From positions 1 through 14,630 of the forward strand of contig JAESRD010000130.1 in NCBI GenBank assembly GCA_016764835.1: a stretch of DNA of 14,630 bases, read 5' to 3'. The translations under genes and the position numbers were made by a program. This document shows, piece by piece, positions 1 through 7,579 of this stretch. Position 1 is the stretch's first letter. Each line of letters opens with the position of its first letter. The DNA is from Paracoccaceae bacterium (GTDB taxonomy: Bacteria; Pseudomonadota; Alphaproteobacteria; Rhodobacterales; Rhodobacteraceae). The notes under the pieces were generated by a model. The model was given only the letters and a program-made list of their open reading frames with translations. It was not told where the DNA came from and ran no database searches.

Positions 1-30
1 AGCGGAGATAAGAATATCGAAGATTTCCAT
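1..30 (-). CDS. Second BMP-type ABC permease, N-terminal fragment (cut by window edge)
   Basis: Only the first ten codons are inside the window, reading MEIFDILISA. The ATG shares one base with the TGA of the preceding permease (TGATG), the tight coupling expected for the paired permeases of BMP/nucleoside-type ABC transporters. A second, shorter permease following the first is the standard gene order in this family, so identity rests mainly on position. The hydrophobic start fits a membrane protein. Nothing more can be said from this fragment. Confidence 0.6.
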   Translation of the reverse strand, partial: MEIFDILISA

Positions 31-1079
31 CAATCCCACCTCAGCCGAAAGCGGGTGAGCATCAACGCCAGAACCATCAGCAGCAGCGACGAGGCCAACA
101 TGATATCGGCCAGATATGTCGGCACGTCTGCGGCGCGGCTCATGCTGTCAGCGCCGACGAATATCCCGGCCACGAACATGGCCGCGACCACCACGCCCAG
201 CGGGTTGAGCAGCGCTAACATGGCGACGATAATACCGGTATAGCCAAAGCCCGGCGACAAATCTAACGTCAGACTGCCCTTTAGCCCGGCGACTTCGGAA
301 AAGCCCGCCAGCGCCGCGAGTCCGCCTGAAAGCAGCGCGGTTTTGATCAGCACTTTGTTGACGGGAATACCGGCAAAACGGGCAGCTTCGCGGTTTTGAC
401 CGACGGCGCGCATCTCAAAGCCCAGCGTTGTGCGCGCTTGTATGAGCCAGACCGCGACGGCGCAGATCACCGCCAGCCCGAAGCCCCAATGCAGCCGCAA
501 GCCTTCGACGATACGCGGCAAGCGGGCCTCAGAAATCATCCGAGCAGATTTGGGCCAACCCATGCCCATCGGGTCTTTGAGCACGCCTTCGAGCAGCATC
601 GACACCCAGAGGATGACGATGAAGTTGAGCAGCAGCGTGGTGACGACTTCATCAACGCCAAAGCGGGTTTTGAGCCATGTTGGCACCAAGAGCACCACGG
701 CTCCGGCGAGCATTGCCGCCAGCGCGATGATCGGCAGCAAGAGCACGGCGGGTAGTTGCAGCGCACCGGTGCCGAGCACCACCGTGATCACCGCGCCCGC
801 ATAAAGCTGGGCCTCGGCGCCGATATTCCACAGCTGGGCTTTAAAGGCGACGGCGACGGCCAGCCCGGTGAATATCAGCGGCGTCGCGCGGTTGAGGGTC
901 TCTAACGCGGCAAATTGCGAGCCGACCGCGCCCTTTATGATCAGGCCCAGCACTGGCAGCGGTGCGCCGCCAGCGAGCATGGCCAAAAGCGAGGCAATGA
1001 CCACCGTGGCCGCCAACGCGAGCAATGGAAAGCCAAGCATGCGCTTCCAGCCGGGGTTGGCTATCGGTTCAAGCCGCAT
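30..1079 (-). CDS. BMP/nucleoside-type ABC transporter permease (NupP/YufP-like)
   Basis: This 349-residue inner-membrane protein is predicted to form half of the channel of an ABC importer that takes substrate from a BMP-family binding protein. It is almost entirely hydrophobic with many membrane segments. It carries hallmarks of the branched-chain amino acid/ribose/nucleoside permease family: WNIGAEAQ at about residues 84-91, a GVDEVVTTLLLNF loop at about 141-153, and a GFEMRAVGQN...AARFAGI cytoplasmic loop at about 220-237 that should contact the ATPase. Length is normal. Its ATG overlaps the end of the ATPase gene by 11 bases and its stop overlaps the next permease start, so translation is probably coupled. 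BMP-type systems studied elsewhere carry purine nucleosides or related compounds; the substrate here is inferred only. Confidence 0.9.
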   Translation of the reverse strand: MRLEPIANPGWKRMLGFPLLALAATVVIASLLAMLAGGAPLPVLGLIIKGAVGSQFAALETLNRATPLIFTGLAVAVAFKAQLWNIGAEAQLYAGAVITVVLGTGALQLPAVLLLPIIALAAMLAGAVVLLVPTWLKTRFGVDEVVTTLLLNFIVILWVSMLLEGVLKDPMGMGWPKSARMISEARLPRIVEGLRLHWGFGLAVICAVAVWLIQARTTLGFEMRAVGQNREAARFAGIPVNKVLIKTALLSGGLAALAGFSEVAGLKGSLTLDLSPGFGYTGIIVAMLALLNPLGVVVAAMFVAGIFVGADSMSRAADVPTYLADIMLASSLLLMVLALMLTRFRLRWD

Positions 1080-2619
1080 CTATCTGTGCCTCATCAAAGC
1101 CGCCGCCGGCCATCCAAACGCCCAGCTCGGCGGTGGTTTTCTCGCCCCGGGCAAAGCCGGGCGAAAGCCGCCCCTCGGAGATGACATGAATGACATCGCT
1201 GAGTGCTATAATTTCGTCGAGATCTTCGGAGATCAGCAACACCGCAGCCCCGCGCCCGCGTGCCGCCAGCAGCTGTTCATGCACGTAAGTCAGAGCACCG
1301 ATATCGAGCCCGCGCACCGGCTGGTTTGCCAACACGATCTGCGGCTCGGTCTCTAGCACACGGCCCAAAATCAGCTTTTGCATATTGCCACCGGACAGCA
1401 GCCTGATGCGGGTGTCTGGGCCGGGGCAGCGCACGTCGTAAGTCTTTATAATCTTTTGCGTAAAGCTGCGCACGGCGGCCCAGTTCATTAGCCCTTTGCG
1501 GCTGAATGGCGGTTGGTCATATAGCTCAAGCACGGCGTTCTCAGCCAGATCAAAGTCGGCGATTGAGCCGGTTTTGTGCCGGTCTTCGGGGATGCGGGCA
1601 ATGCCAGCGCGCACGGCCGCGCGCGGCGACCATTTGGCCAGCGCTTCGCCGCCCAGCCGCAGCGTGCCTTGCGCCGGGGCGTCCAGCCCGCCGACCAAAG
1701 CCGCGAGGGCCGCTTGGCCATTGCCTGACACGCCCGCCAGCCCGATAATCTGGCCCGCGCGCAGAGCGAGGCTGACCGCTTTTAGCCCCGGTGCCGCGCC
1801 GATATTTGGCGTGCTGACCGCATCAAGCTCCATCAACGCCGCACCCGGCTCTGACGCCACCACTGCGGGCGGCTCAACCTCGGCCCCGACCATCAGCGCG
1901 GCCAGCTTTTTGGGGTCTGTGTCTGCCGTTGGCAGCTCTGCAACTTTGCAGCCGTGGCGCAGCACGATCACCCGCGATGATATCGCCATGACCTCGTGCA
2001 ATTTGTGCGAGATGAACACCACTGACAAGCCTTGCGCCACGGCTTTGCGCATGGTCGCAAACAGGTCATTGGTTTCTTGCGGGGTCAGCACGGCGGTCGG
2101 TTCATCAAGGATGAGTATGCGGGCATCACGGTATAAAGCTTTGAGGATTTCAACACGTTGACGTTGCCCGACGGTCAGGTCAGCCACCCGCGCATCGGGG
2201 TCTACGCTCAGCCCATAATCTGCCACCAGCTGGGAGATTTTATGCTGCGCTGCCGCTTTGCCAAAACCCATGCGCCAAAGAGGCTGAGTACCGAGCACGA
2301 TATTCTCGAGCACAGTCATGTTTTCGGCCAGCGTAAAATGCTGGTGGACCATGCCAATACCAGCAGCCAAAGCCGCACTCGGTGTGCCCGGCGGTAAGGG
2401 CTGGCCAAACGCCTCGACACTGCCTTCATCTGCCGTGTAATGGCCAAACAGGATGTTCATTAGCGTGGTCTTGCCTGCGCCATTCTCACCGAGAAGTGCG
2501 ATCACTTCGCCGGTGTGCAAATCAAAGCTGATTGCATCATTGGCGGTCAGAGAGCCAAATCTTTTGGTAATGTTATCAAGGCGCAGCACTGGCTGCGCCT
2601 TGATGTTTTGCTCAGACAT
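1069..2619 (-). CDS. BMP/nucleoside-type ABC transporter double ATPase (NupO/YufO-like)
   Basis: This 516-residue cytoplasmic protein has two ABC nucleotide-binding domains and should power the BMP-type importer. Domain 1 has Walker A GENGAGKT (44-51), a signature-like LTVGQRQ (148-154) and Walker B ILILDEP (168-174). Domain 2 has a degenerate Walker A, GVSGNGQA (296-303), an LLSGGNMQK signature (407-415) and ANQP in place of a canonical Walker B Asp-Glu (about 431-434). This asymmetry, with one canonical and one degenerate site, is normal for the RbsA/NupO/YufO group and is not decay. The ATG lies 5 bases after the binding-protein stop and the end overlaps the permease by 11 bases, giving one operon. 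The reading frame is intact over its full length. Confidence 0.93.
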   Translation of the reverse strand: MSEQNIKAQPVLRLDNITKRFGSLTANDAISFDLHTGEVIALLGENGAGKTTLMNILFGHYTADEGSVEAFGQPLPPGTPSAALAAGIGMVHQHFTLAENMTVLENIVLGTQPLWRMGFGKAAAQHKISQLVADYGLSVDPDARVADLTVGQRQRVEILKALYRDARILILDEPTAVLTPQETNDLFATMRKAVAQGLSVVFISHKLHEVMAISSRVIVLRHGCKVAELPTADTDPKKLAALMVGAEVEPPAVVASEPGAALMELDAVSTPNIGAAPGLKAVSLALRAGQIIGLAGVSGNGQAALAALVGGLDAPAQGTLRLGGEALAKWSPRAAVRAGIARIPEDRHKTGSIADFDLAENAVLELYDQPPFSRKGLMNWAAVRSFTQKIIKTYDVRCPGPDTRIRLLSGGNMQKLILGRVLETEPQIVLANQPVRGLDIGALTYVHEQLLAARGRGAAVLLISEDLDEIIALSDVIHVISEGRLSPGFARGEKTTAELGVWMAGGGFDEAQIDAA

Positions 2620-2624
2620 TGCGC

Positions 2625-3596
2625 CTATCCGGGCTCACCGTCATTGATCTCAACAGCGAAGGAACCGTCGCGCATGGCCGCTTCGCGTTCGGCGACCAGG
2701 GCCAGGGCTGCTTCAGGCACTTTGCCTTCAAATGTGCCAAGCGGGGCAAGCGATGCGCCGCCCATCGACAGGAAGGAATAGATGCCATAATCGGCGGCGA
2801 CGAATGTCCCGGCCTGCACTTCTGCAATGGCTTTGTCCAAGGTCGGCTCAAAGTGCCAGATGGCCGAGGCGACGACGGTGTCGGGATAGTCGGCCTGAGT
2901 GTCGATGACATTGCCAATAGCCAAAACGCCGCGCTCTTGGGCCGCGTCTGACACGCCAAACCGCTCTGCATAAAGCACGTCTGCGCCCTGTTCTAGCATG
3001 GCAAAGGCGGTTTCTTTGGCCTTTGGTGGGTCAAACCAGCTGCCGATGAAGCTGACTTGGAACTCGATATCAGGGTTCATTTCACGCGCACCGGCCATGA
3101 ACGCATTCATCAAACGGTTGACTTCAGGAATAGGGAAGCCGCCGACCATGCCGATATTGCCGGCCTCAGACATAGCGCCCGCGATGATGCCCGAGAGGTA
3201 GGCTGCATCTTGGATATAGTTGTCGAACACCGCGAAATTGCTCAGAGCGGCGTCTTCTTTAAAGCTCGAGCCCATGAGGAAAGCGATATCAGGATAGTCA
3301 GCCGCGACCTCGCGCGCCTCGGCTTCTGCGCCAAACACTTCGCCAATAATCAGCTGCACGCCGCTTTCAGCATATTCGCGCATTACGCGGGCGTAATCGG
3401 TGTTTGAGACGTTTTCAGAATAGGTATAGTCAATGTCGCCGCGGTCTTGCGCGGCAATAGCGGCAATATGAATGCGGCCGACCCATTGCTGCTCAACCGG
3501 CACAGTATAGATGCCCGCGACCTTGATCGCGTCTTGGGCCAAAGCGGCCTGCCCGATCAGGCTGGTGGCCACGCTAAGTGCAGCGACAGAGCCCAT
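2625..3596 (-). CDS. BMP-family (basic membrane protein/PnrA-like) ABC substrate-binding protein
   Basis: This is the periplasmic binding protein of the BMP-type importer, expected to deliver nucleoside-like substrate to the adjacent permeases. From the in-frame ATG it is 323 residues, starting MGSVAALSV with a hydrophobic stretch and an ALA-QD cleavage site. The mature part shows BMP features: an early KVAGIYTVPVEQQ strand, ENVSNTDYARVMREYAESG, IIGEVFG, DYPDIAFLMG, and the AGNIGMVGGFPIPEVNRLMNAF segment. This start leaves the signal peptide without a charged n-region. The codons just upstream in the same frame encode TKPGLTRRRL, a twin-arginine n-region, but no usable start is in frame (next entry). 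The gene is otherwise full length and is followed 5 bases later by the ATPase. Identity is firm; the true start is uncertain. Confidence 0.9.
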   Translation of the reverse strand: MGSVAALSVATSLIGQAALAQDAIKVAGIYTVPVEQQWVGRIHIAAIAAQDRGDIDYTYSENVSNTDYARVMREYAESGVQLIIGEVFGAEAEAREVAADYPDIAFLMGSSFKEDAALSNFAVFDNYIQDAAYLSGIIAGAMSEAGNIGMVGGFPIPEVNRLMNAFMAGAREMNPDIEFQVSFIGSWFDPPKAKETAFAMLEQGADVLYAERFGVSDAAQERGVLAIGNVIDTQADYPDTVVASAIWHFEPTLDKAIAEVQAGTFVAADYGIYSFLSMGGASLAPLGTFEGKVPEAALALVAEREAAMRDGSFAVEINDGEPG

Positions 3597-3649
3597 AAGG
3601 CGGCGGCGGGTCAGGCCCGGCTTGGTGTAATTTTGCGTAAATCCCCCAT
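3597..3649 (-). other. Out-of-frame Tat leader of the BMP binding protein (apparent 1-base deletion in a G run)
   Basis: Reading the binding-protein frame upstream of its ATG gives GGFTQNYTKPGLTRRRL, a classic twin-arginine signal start, and then a stop further up with no ATG, GTG or TTG between. An ATG at 3649 lies in the wrong frame: it reads MGDLRKITPSRA and stops. Adding one G to the run following that ATG (ATGGGGG, plus-strand ccccc at 3643-3647) gives MGGFTQNYTKPGLTRRRLMGS, joining perfectly. Either the base is missing in the assembly, or the gene is mutated, or the run is a phase-variable switch. The sequence alone does not decide. Confidence 0.75.
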
Positions 3650-3664
3650 TGATTTTGTTTTTTT

Positions 3665-3693
3665 ATCGTTTGGTTAAATATGGACCATGTCAA
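3665..3693 (-). promoter_or_regulatory. Possible sigma-70-type promoter for the BMP transporter operon
   Basis: On the minus strand a perfect TTGACA (3688-3693) is followed 17 bases later by AACGAT (3665-3670), a weak match to TATAAT. The predicted start of transcription would fall only about ten bases before the ATG at 3649, giving a very short leader, and no good ribosome-binding site is visible there. The placement in the gap between the SDR gene and the transporter operon supports it; the poor -10 does not. Confidence 0.3.
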
Positions 3694-3740
3694 GACAATC
3701 TGAGCAAAGCGGCAGGGTTCAGGCGGCTCGCACCGGATTT

Positions 3741-3780
3741 TTTTGCCGTGCGGCTCAATATTTTGCAGTGCGGCTCAATA
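3741..3780. repeat. Two-copy 20-bp tandem repeat upstream of the BMP operon
   Basis: Bases 3741-3760 and 3761-3780 are two consecutive 20-base units starting ttttgc and ending gtgcggctcaata. They differ at one position only (c at 3747, a at 3767). A 20-base period is close to two turns of B-DNA, so identical elements lie on the same face. They sit about 50 bases upstream of the possible -35 of the BMP operon and 30 bases after the SDR stop. This arrangement suits a repeated operator, but no known binding motif is recognised. Confidence 0.75.
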
Positions 3781-3810
3781 AATTGTCAGCCGCTTGCGCT
3801 ATTTGCCCCT

Positions 3811-4545
3811 CTATTTAATCGTATAGCCGCCATCAACAACCAGCGTCTCGCCGGTTATAATCGAGGCCAAAGCTGAGGATAAATAAGTGACGGCGGCGGC
3901 AACCTCTTCTGGTTTGGCAAAGCGGCCAACAGGTATGTCTTGCCGGGCTTTGACCCCCTTCTTACCGCTCCAACCGACCAAGGCCATGGGCGTTTCAACC
4001 ACTGTGGGCGCTATGCAATTAACGGTAATGCCAAACTTCGCCCATTCGAGCGCCAATACTTTTGTCACCATGATCAGCCCGGCTTTGCTAGCGCCATAAG
4101 CGACATGATCTTCAATGGCAACGATCCCGGCTTGCGACGATATATTGATAATCCGCCCGGCTTTAGAGGCTTTTAGATAGGGCAACGCCGCCGCCGATAG
4201 CAGCCACGGCGCGCGCAGATTGACGCTCATGGTCGTGTCCCAACCGGCGATGCTGGCCTCTTCTGCCGGGAACAATATCCCAGCGCCGGCATTGTTGACG
4301 ACAATGTCGATGCCCATCTCAGCGCCAATTGCACCAACCACGGTTTCAATCGCCGCCGGGTCTTCAAGATCGAGCACAAAACTGCGGTTATCGGGGCCAA
4401 GGCGCGCCGCTAAGTCAGACGTGTCGCGCATATCAACAAGGGCGAGCCGTATGCCTTGAGCGGCAAAGCTTTCAGCAATCGCTTGGCCAATGCCACCAGC
4501 CGCGCCGGTGATCAACGCCGTGCGTGATATTGTCTGCGTTTCCAT
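3811..4545 (-). CDS. Short-chain dehydrogenase/reductase (classical SDR, NAD-preferring)
   Basis: This 244-residue cytoplasmic oxidoreductase has the full classical SDR set: cofactor glycine motif TGAAGGIG (13-20), NNAG (84-87), Asn109, Ser137, Tyr150 and Lys154 (YGASK). Asp38 at the end of the second strand favours NAD over NADP. The C-terminal PEEVAAAVTYLSS...ITGETLVVDGG is typical of the FabG/SDR-type group. The substrate, probably an alcohol or 3-oxo compound, cannot be assigned. The ATG is preceded by a good ribosome-binding site (GAGGAAAGCCC). The gene follows the lyase on the same strand after 65 bases, so the two may act on the same pathway. It is full length, with no sign of decay. 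Confidence 0.92.
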   Translation of the reverse strand: METQTISRTALITGAAGGIGQAIAESFAAQGIRLALVDMRDTSDLAARLGPDNRSFVLDLEDPAAIETVVGAIGAEMGIDIVVNNAGAGILFPAEEASIAGWDTTMSVNLRAPWLLSAAALPYLKASKAGRIINISSQAGIVAIEDHVAYGASKAGLIMVTKVLALEWAKFGITVNCIAPTVVETPMALVGWSGKKGVKARQDIPVGRFAKPEEVAAAVTYLSSALASIITGETLVVDGGYTIK

Positions 4546-4549
4546 GGGC

Positions 4550-4556
4550 TTTCCTC
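4550..4556 (-). promoter_or_regulatory. Ribosome-binding site of the SDR gene
   Basis: GAGGAAA on the minus strand lies just ahead of the ATG at 4545 and supports that start. Confidence 0.6.
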
Positions 4557-4610
4557 GCTGGGTGTTTGGGCTACCGAACAGTAGCTCAGAAAGTCGATCT
4601 GGCGCAAATG

Positions 4611-5951
4611 TTAGGTCAACATCGCGTTTGCCGCCGCTTTTAGCTCTTGCGCAGTCTTGCGGCCAGCTGCCGCATTCGCGCGGGCAATAACCGCGCCTTG
4701 ACCAATATTGGGGTTAACACAAAGCGCATAGTTGATGCTTTTGACGCCAATCGCCTCAGCCACTTTTGGGCTGTCCAGCATGATTATGCGCAGCGACGTC
4801 TGCGTTTTTGAAGCTTGGGCGACCAGATTATGGATCAGATCATGCGCGGCACTGCGGCCAATCTTCTCGGCCAGTTTCATCATCAGGCCCTCGGTCGCCA
4901 TCATCTCACGCGCATTTTGAAAGTTGGTTTGCATACGCGCGCGGTTGGGGTGGACCACCGCAACTGTGCTGGCCAGTTTGCGCATGACCTCGACCGCCAG
5001 CGTGCAGGTCTCGGCGGCAAGCTGAGTTAGGTATTGGTTTGTAACGGCGTCGCCTTCATGGCTGGGGCTGGGCGTGGCAAAGGCCGTGGCGGCTTTGCTG
5101 CGCGGGTGCAAGGCCTTGGTATTTAGCTCAATTACATGTTTTGGGTTGATCTTTTGCGGCATGGTCGAGCTGCCAATCACCCCGTTTGGCAGCGCCTCAT
5201 ACACTTCGCCAATCTCTTCGGTCATCATCAAATACAACTCACCCGCTCTGCGTGACACCGCGACGCCGAGCAACGAAAGTTTGGAGATATATTCGATAAG
5301 CGGGTCAACCGAGGTGCGGTTTGGCACCATCGAAAGCTCAAGCCCCAGCCGTTTGGCAAAAACCTCGGCCATCACCGGGCCATCAGGGCCAAAGCTATGA
5401 TAGCCACCAATCGCGCCGCCAAAACGCAGCTGAAACAAGCGCGGCTCGGCTTCACGCAATTGGGCCGCCACCCGAGTTAGCTCATCAATCCAACCGGCTA
5501 TTTTGAAGCCGTAGGTGATCGGCAATGCATTTTGCCTATTGGTGCGCCCGACCATTACCTGATCAGCATGCGCCTCGGCTTGGCGCGCCAAAGTCGCCAG
5601 CACCTGAGACAGTTTGCCCAAGATCTCTGCATGCACATGTTTGAGAACCAGCAAGCGCCCGGTCTCAATAATGTTTTGCGTTGTCGCGCCCCAATGCACA
5701 TAGGCACCGGCAGCGCCGCAGGCTTGAGCCAGACATTCCGACATGGCAAAAACCGGGGCCATTGTGCGGGTTATCTCAGCCCGCAGGTGGGTGATGTTAA
5801 ACGCTTCCAGAGTCGCGTTTTGCGCGATTATCGCCGCCGCATCCGCTGGGATCATGCCAATTTCGGTCTGTGCCAGCGCCAATGCTGCCTCAACATCAAG
5901 CCAACTTTGCCAGCGGGTCGCGTCGCTAAAATAGCCATTTTGCGGGCTCAT
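4611..5951 (-). CDS. Fumarase/aspartase-superfamily lyase (adenylosuccinate lyase/PcaB-like), with altered active-site motif
   Basis: This 446-residue protein belongs to the superfamily that eliminates fumarate from succinyl-amines, or performs the PcaB-type cycloisomerisation. Visible motifs are HWGATTQN (86-93), the signature GSSTMPQKINP (260-270) with the mobile-loop serines expected to hold the catalytic base, and HEGD (298-301). Similarity to the adenylosuccinate lyase/PcaB-like group found beside transporters suggests a catabolic, not purine-biosynthetic, role. The region that usually reads GRTH-x-Q-H or GRTW-L-Q-H instead reads GRTNRQNALP (135-144), so both usual histidines are asparagine (codons AAT). 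That could mean lost activity or altered chemistry. The start ATG overlaps the ATPase stop (ATGA), indicating translational coupling. The N-terminus is somewhat shorter than in PcaB proteins. Fold is certain; the reaction is not. Confidence 0.85.
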   Translation of the reverse strand: MSPQNGYFSDATRWQSWLDVEAALALAQTEIGMIPADAAAIIAQNATLEAFNITHLRAEITRTMAPVFAMSECLAQACGAAGAYVHWGATTQNIIETGRLLVLKHVHAEILGKLSQVLATLARQAEAHADQVMVGRTNRQNALPITYGFKIAGWIDELTRVAAQLREAEPRLFQLRFGGAIGGYHSFGPDGPVMAEVFAKRLGLELSMVPNRTSVDPLIEYISKLSLLGVAVSRRAGELYLMMTEEIGEVYEALPNGVIGSSTMPQKINPKHVIELNTKALHPRSKAATAFATPSPSHEGDAVTNQYLTQLAAETCTLAVEVMRKLASTVAVVHPNRARMQTNFQNAREMMATEGLMMKLAEKIGRSAAHDLIHNLVAQASKTQTSLRIIMLDSPKVAEAIGVKSINYALCVNPNIGQGAVIARANAAAGRKTAQELKAAANAMLT

Positions 5952-7579
5952 TGGCTGGCCCTCGGCATGCGCGCCGCAGGTTTTGGCACATGATAGACCG
6001 AGCTCATCAGCTTTTGCGTATAGGCGGTGCTGGGTGTTTGCAGCACATCTATCGCCGTGCCCGCCTCGATGATTTCGCCGTTGAGCACCACAAGAACCCG
6101 GTCGGCGATGTAGCCGACCACGGCCATATCGTGGCTGATAAGGATCATCGTCATGCCGTATTTGCGCTGCAACGCGTGCAACAGATCAAGGATTTGTTCT
6201 TGGATCGAGACGTCCAGCGCCGAGGTCGGCTCGTCGCAAATAAGGATGCGTGGCCGCAGAATAATAGCCCGCGCTATTGCCACACGTTGCCGCTGGCCGC
6301 CTGACAGCTGGTTGGGGAAACGGTTATAAAACGTGGGCGGCAGGCCGACTTGTTGCATTGTACCGAGCACCAGCGCGCGGACCTCTTCGCGGCTTTTAGT
6401 CTCGTGGATATAGAGCGGCCGCGAGACAATATAGCCAATGGTCTGGTTCGGATTCAGCGTCGAATACGGGTCTTGGAAGATGGGCTGCAGCAGCCGCGCC
6501 CGGTCTTTATGGCTCATATCTTGCACCAAAGTATCGCCAAAATGCACGGTGCCGCTATCGGGGGCCTCTAACCCATTGATGATCTTGGCCAAGGTCGATT
6601 TGCCAGAGCCGGACTCGCCGACAATGGCGAGGGTCTCGTCAGCGCGAACCTCGAAACTGGCGTCTTTGACCGCGTTAATTTGGCGGGCTGGTTTGAAGAT
6701 TCCACCACGCAGCCGGTAGGTTTTGTTGATACCTTTAACGCGAATAACCGGCGGCGCATCGGCGGCGACATTGCTGGCAACCGGGTCATCAAGCTTCCAC
6801 AAACAGTTGAGCAGACCTTGGGTATAGGCGTGGCTCGGCTGGCTCAGAACCTGTGCCGTGGCGCCGGTTTCAACAATCTCACCGTTGCGCAAAACGATGA
6901 TCTTTTGCGACACGCGCGAGACCACGCCAAGCTCATGCGAGATGAAGATCATGGCCATGCCAAACCGCTTTTGCAAATCAACCAGCAGCTTGATGATATC
7001 GTTCTGCACGGTGACATCGAGCGCGGTGGTTGGCTCATCCGCGATCAGAAAATCGGGTTTATTCATCAAGGCCATAGCGATCATGACGCGTTGCCGTTGC
7101 CCGCCTGATAGCTCATGCGAATATTGGTTTAGCCGCTCTTCTGGCTTGGGGAGCTGCACCGCCTCCAGCATCTCAATTGCCCGCGTCTTGGCGACCGATT
7201 TGGAGACATGCTCATGGAACATCACGGTCTCTTCGAGCTGGCGACCGATTGAGTAAACCGGGTTGAGCGCGGTCATGGGTTCTTGGAAGATCATGGCAAT
7301 GCGTTTGCCTGAAATCTGGCGGCAAAACGCCGAATCCCCTAGCGCTAAAAGGTCGGTATCGCCCAGAGATATTGAACCTGATGAGACAAAAGCCTGGCGC
7401 GGCAACAGCCGGGCCATGGCCAACATCGACATGGTTTTGCCAGAACCAGACGCGCCGACAATGCCCACGGTTTCGCCTGCGCCCAGCTGTAGGTTGAAGC
7501 CGTGTACCACGTCGGTTCTGTCGCCATGATTAGAAAAGCTGACCACAAGATCGCGAATATCAAGAAACGGTTTTGTCAT
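5948..7579 (-). CDS. Fused two-domain ABC ATPase of a peptide/opine-type importer (DppD-DppF fusion, GsiA-like)
   Basis: This 543-residue cytoplasmic protein carries both ATPases of a dipeptide/oligopeptide/nickel-family importer in one chain. Domain 1 has Walker A GASGSGKT (42-49), LSGGQ (157-161) and Walker B LIADE (178-182). Domain 2 has Walker A GESGSGKS (321-328), LSGGQ (425-429) and Walker B LICDE (446-450). Both sites look catalytically complete. I chose the ATG at 7579 (MTKPFLDIRDLVV) because codons further upstream in this frame translate to unrelated sequence that covers the end of the permease gene, whose TGA overlaps this ATG by four bases. Its own stop overlaps the lyase start. 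The frame is intact although every membrane and periplasmic partner immediately upstream is broken, so it may be an orphan or serve another transporter. Confidence 0.93.
   Translation of the reverse strand: MTKPFLDIRDLVVSFSNHGDRTDVVHGFNLQLGAGETVGIVGASGSGKTMSMLAMARLLPRQAFVSSGSISLGDTDLLALGDSAFCRQISGKRIAMIFQEPMTALNPVYSIGRQLEETVMFHEHVSKSVAKTRAIEMLEAVQLPKPEERLNQYSHELSGGQRQRVMIAMALMNKPDFLIADEPTTALDVTVQNDIIKLLVDLQKRFGMAMIFISHELGVVSRVSQKIIVLRNGEIVETGATAQVLSQPSHAYTQGLLNCLWKLDDPVASNVAADAPPVIRVKGINKTYRLRGGIFKPARQINAVKDASFEVRADETLAIVGESGSGKSTLAKIINGLEAPDSGTVHFGDTLVQDMSHKDRARLLQPIFQDPYSTLNPNQTIGYIVSRPLYIHETKSREEVRALVLGTMQQVGLPPTFYNRFPNQLSGGQRQRVAIARAIILRPRILICDEPTSALDVSIQEQILDLLHALQRKYGMTMILISHDMAVVGYIADRVLVVLNGEIIEAGTAIDVLQTPSTAYTQKLMSSVYHVPKPAARMPRASQ

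Noticed and set aside
296..434. Possible decay of the second ATPase domain of the BMP system (1069-2619, residue range given)
   Set aside because: The degenerate second Walker motifs are normal for the RbsA/NupO/YufO family.
396..755. Open plus-strand frames opposite the permease, ATPase and SDR genes
   Set aside because: They have low-complexity composition, no recognisable domains, and lie opposite well-supported genes.
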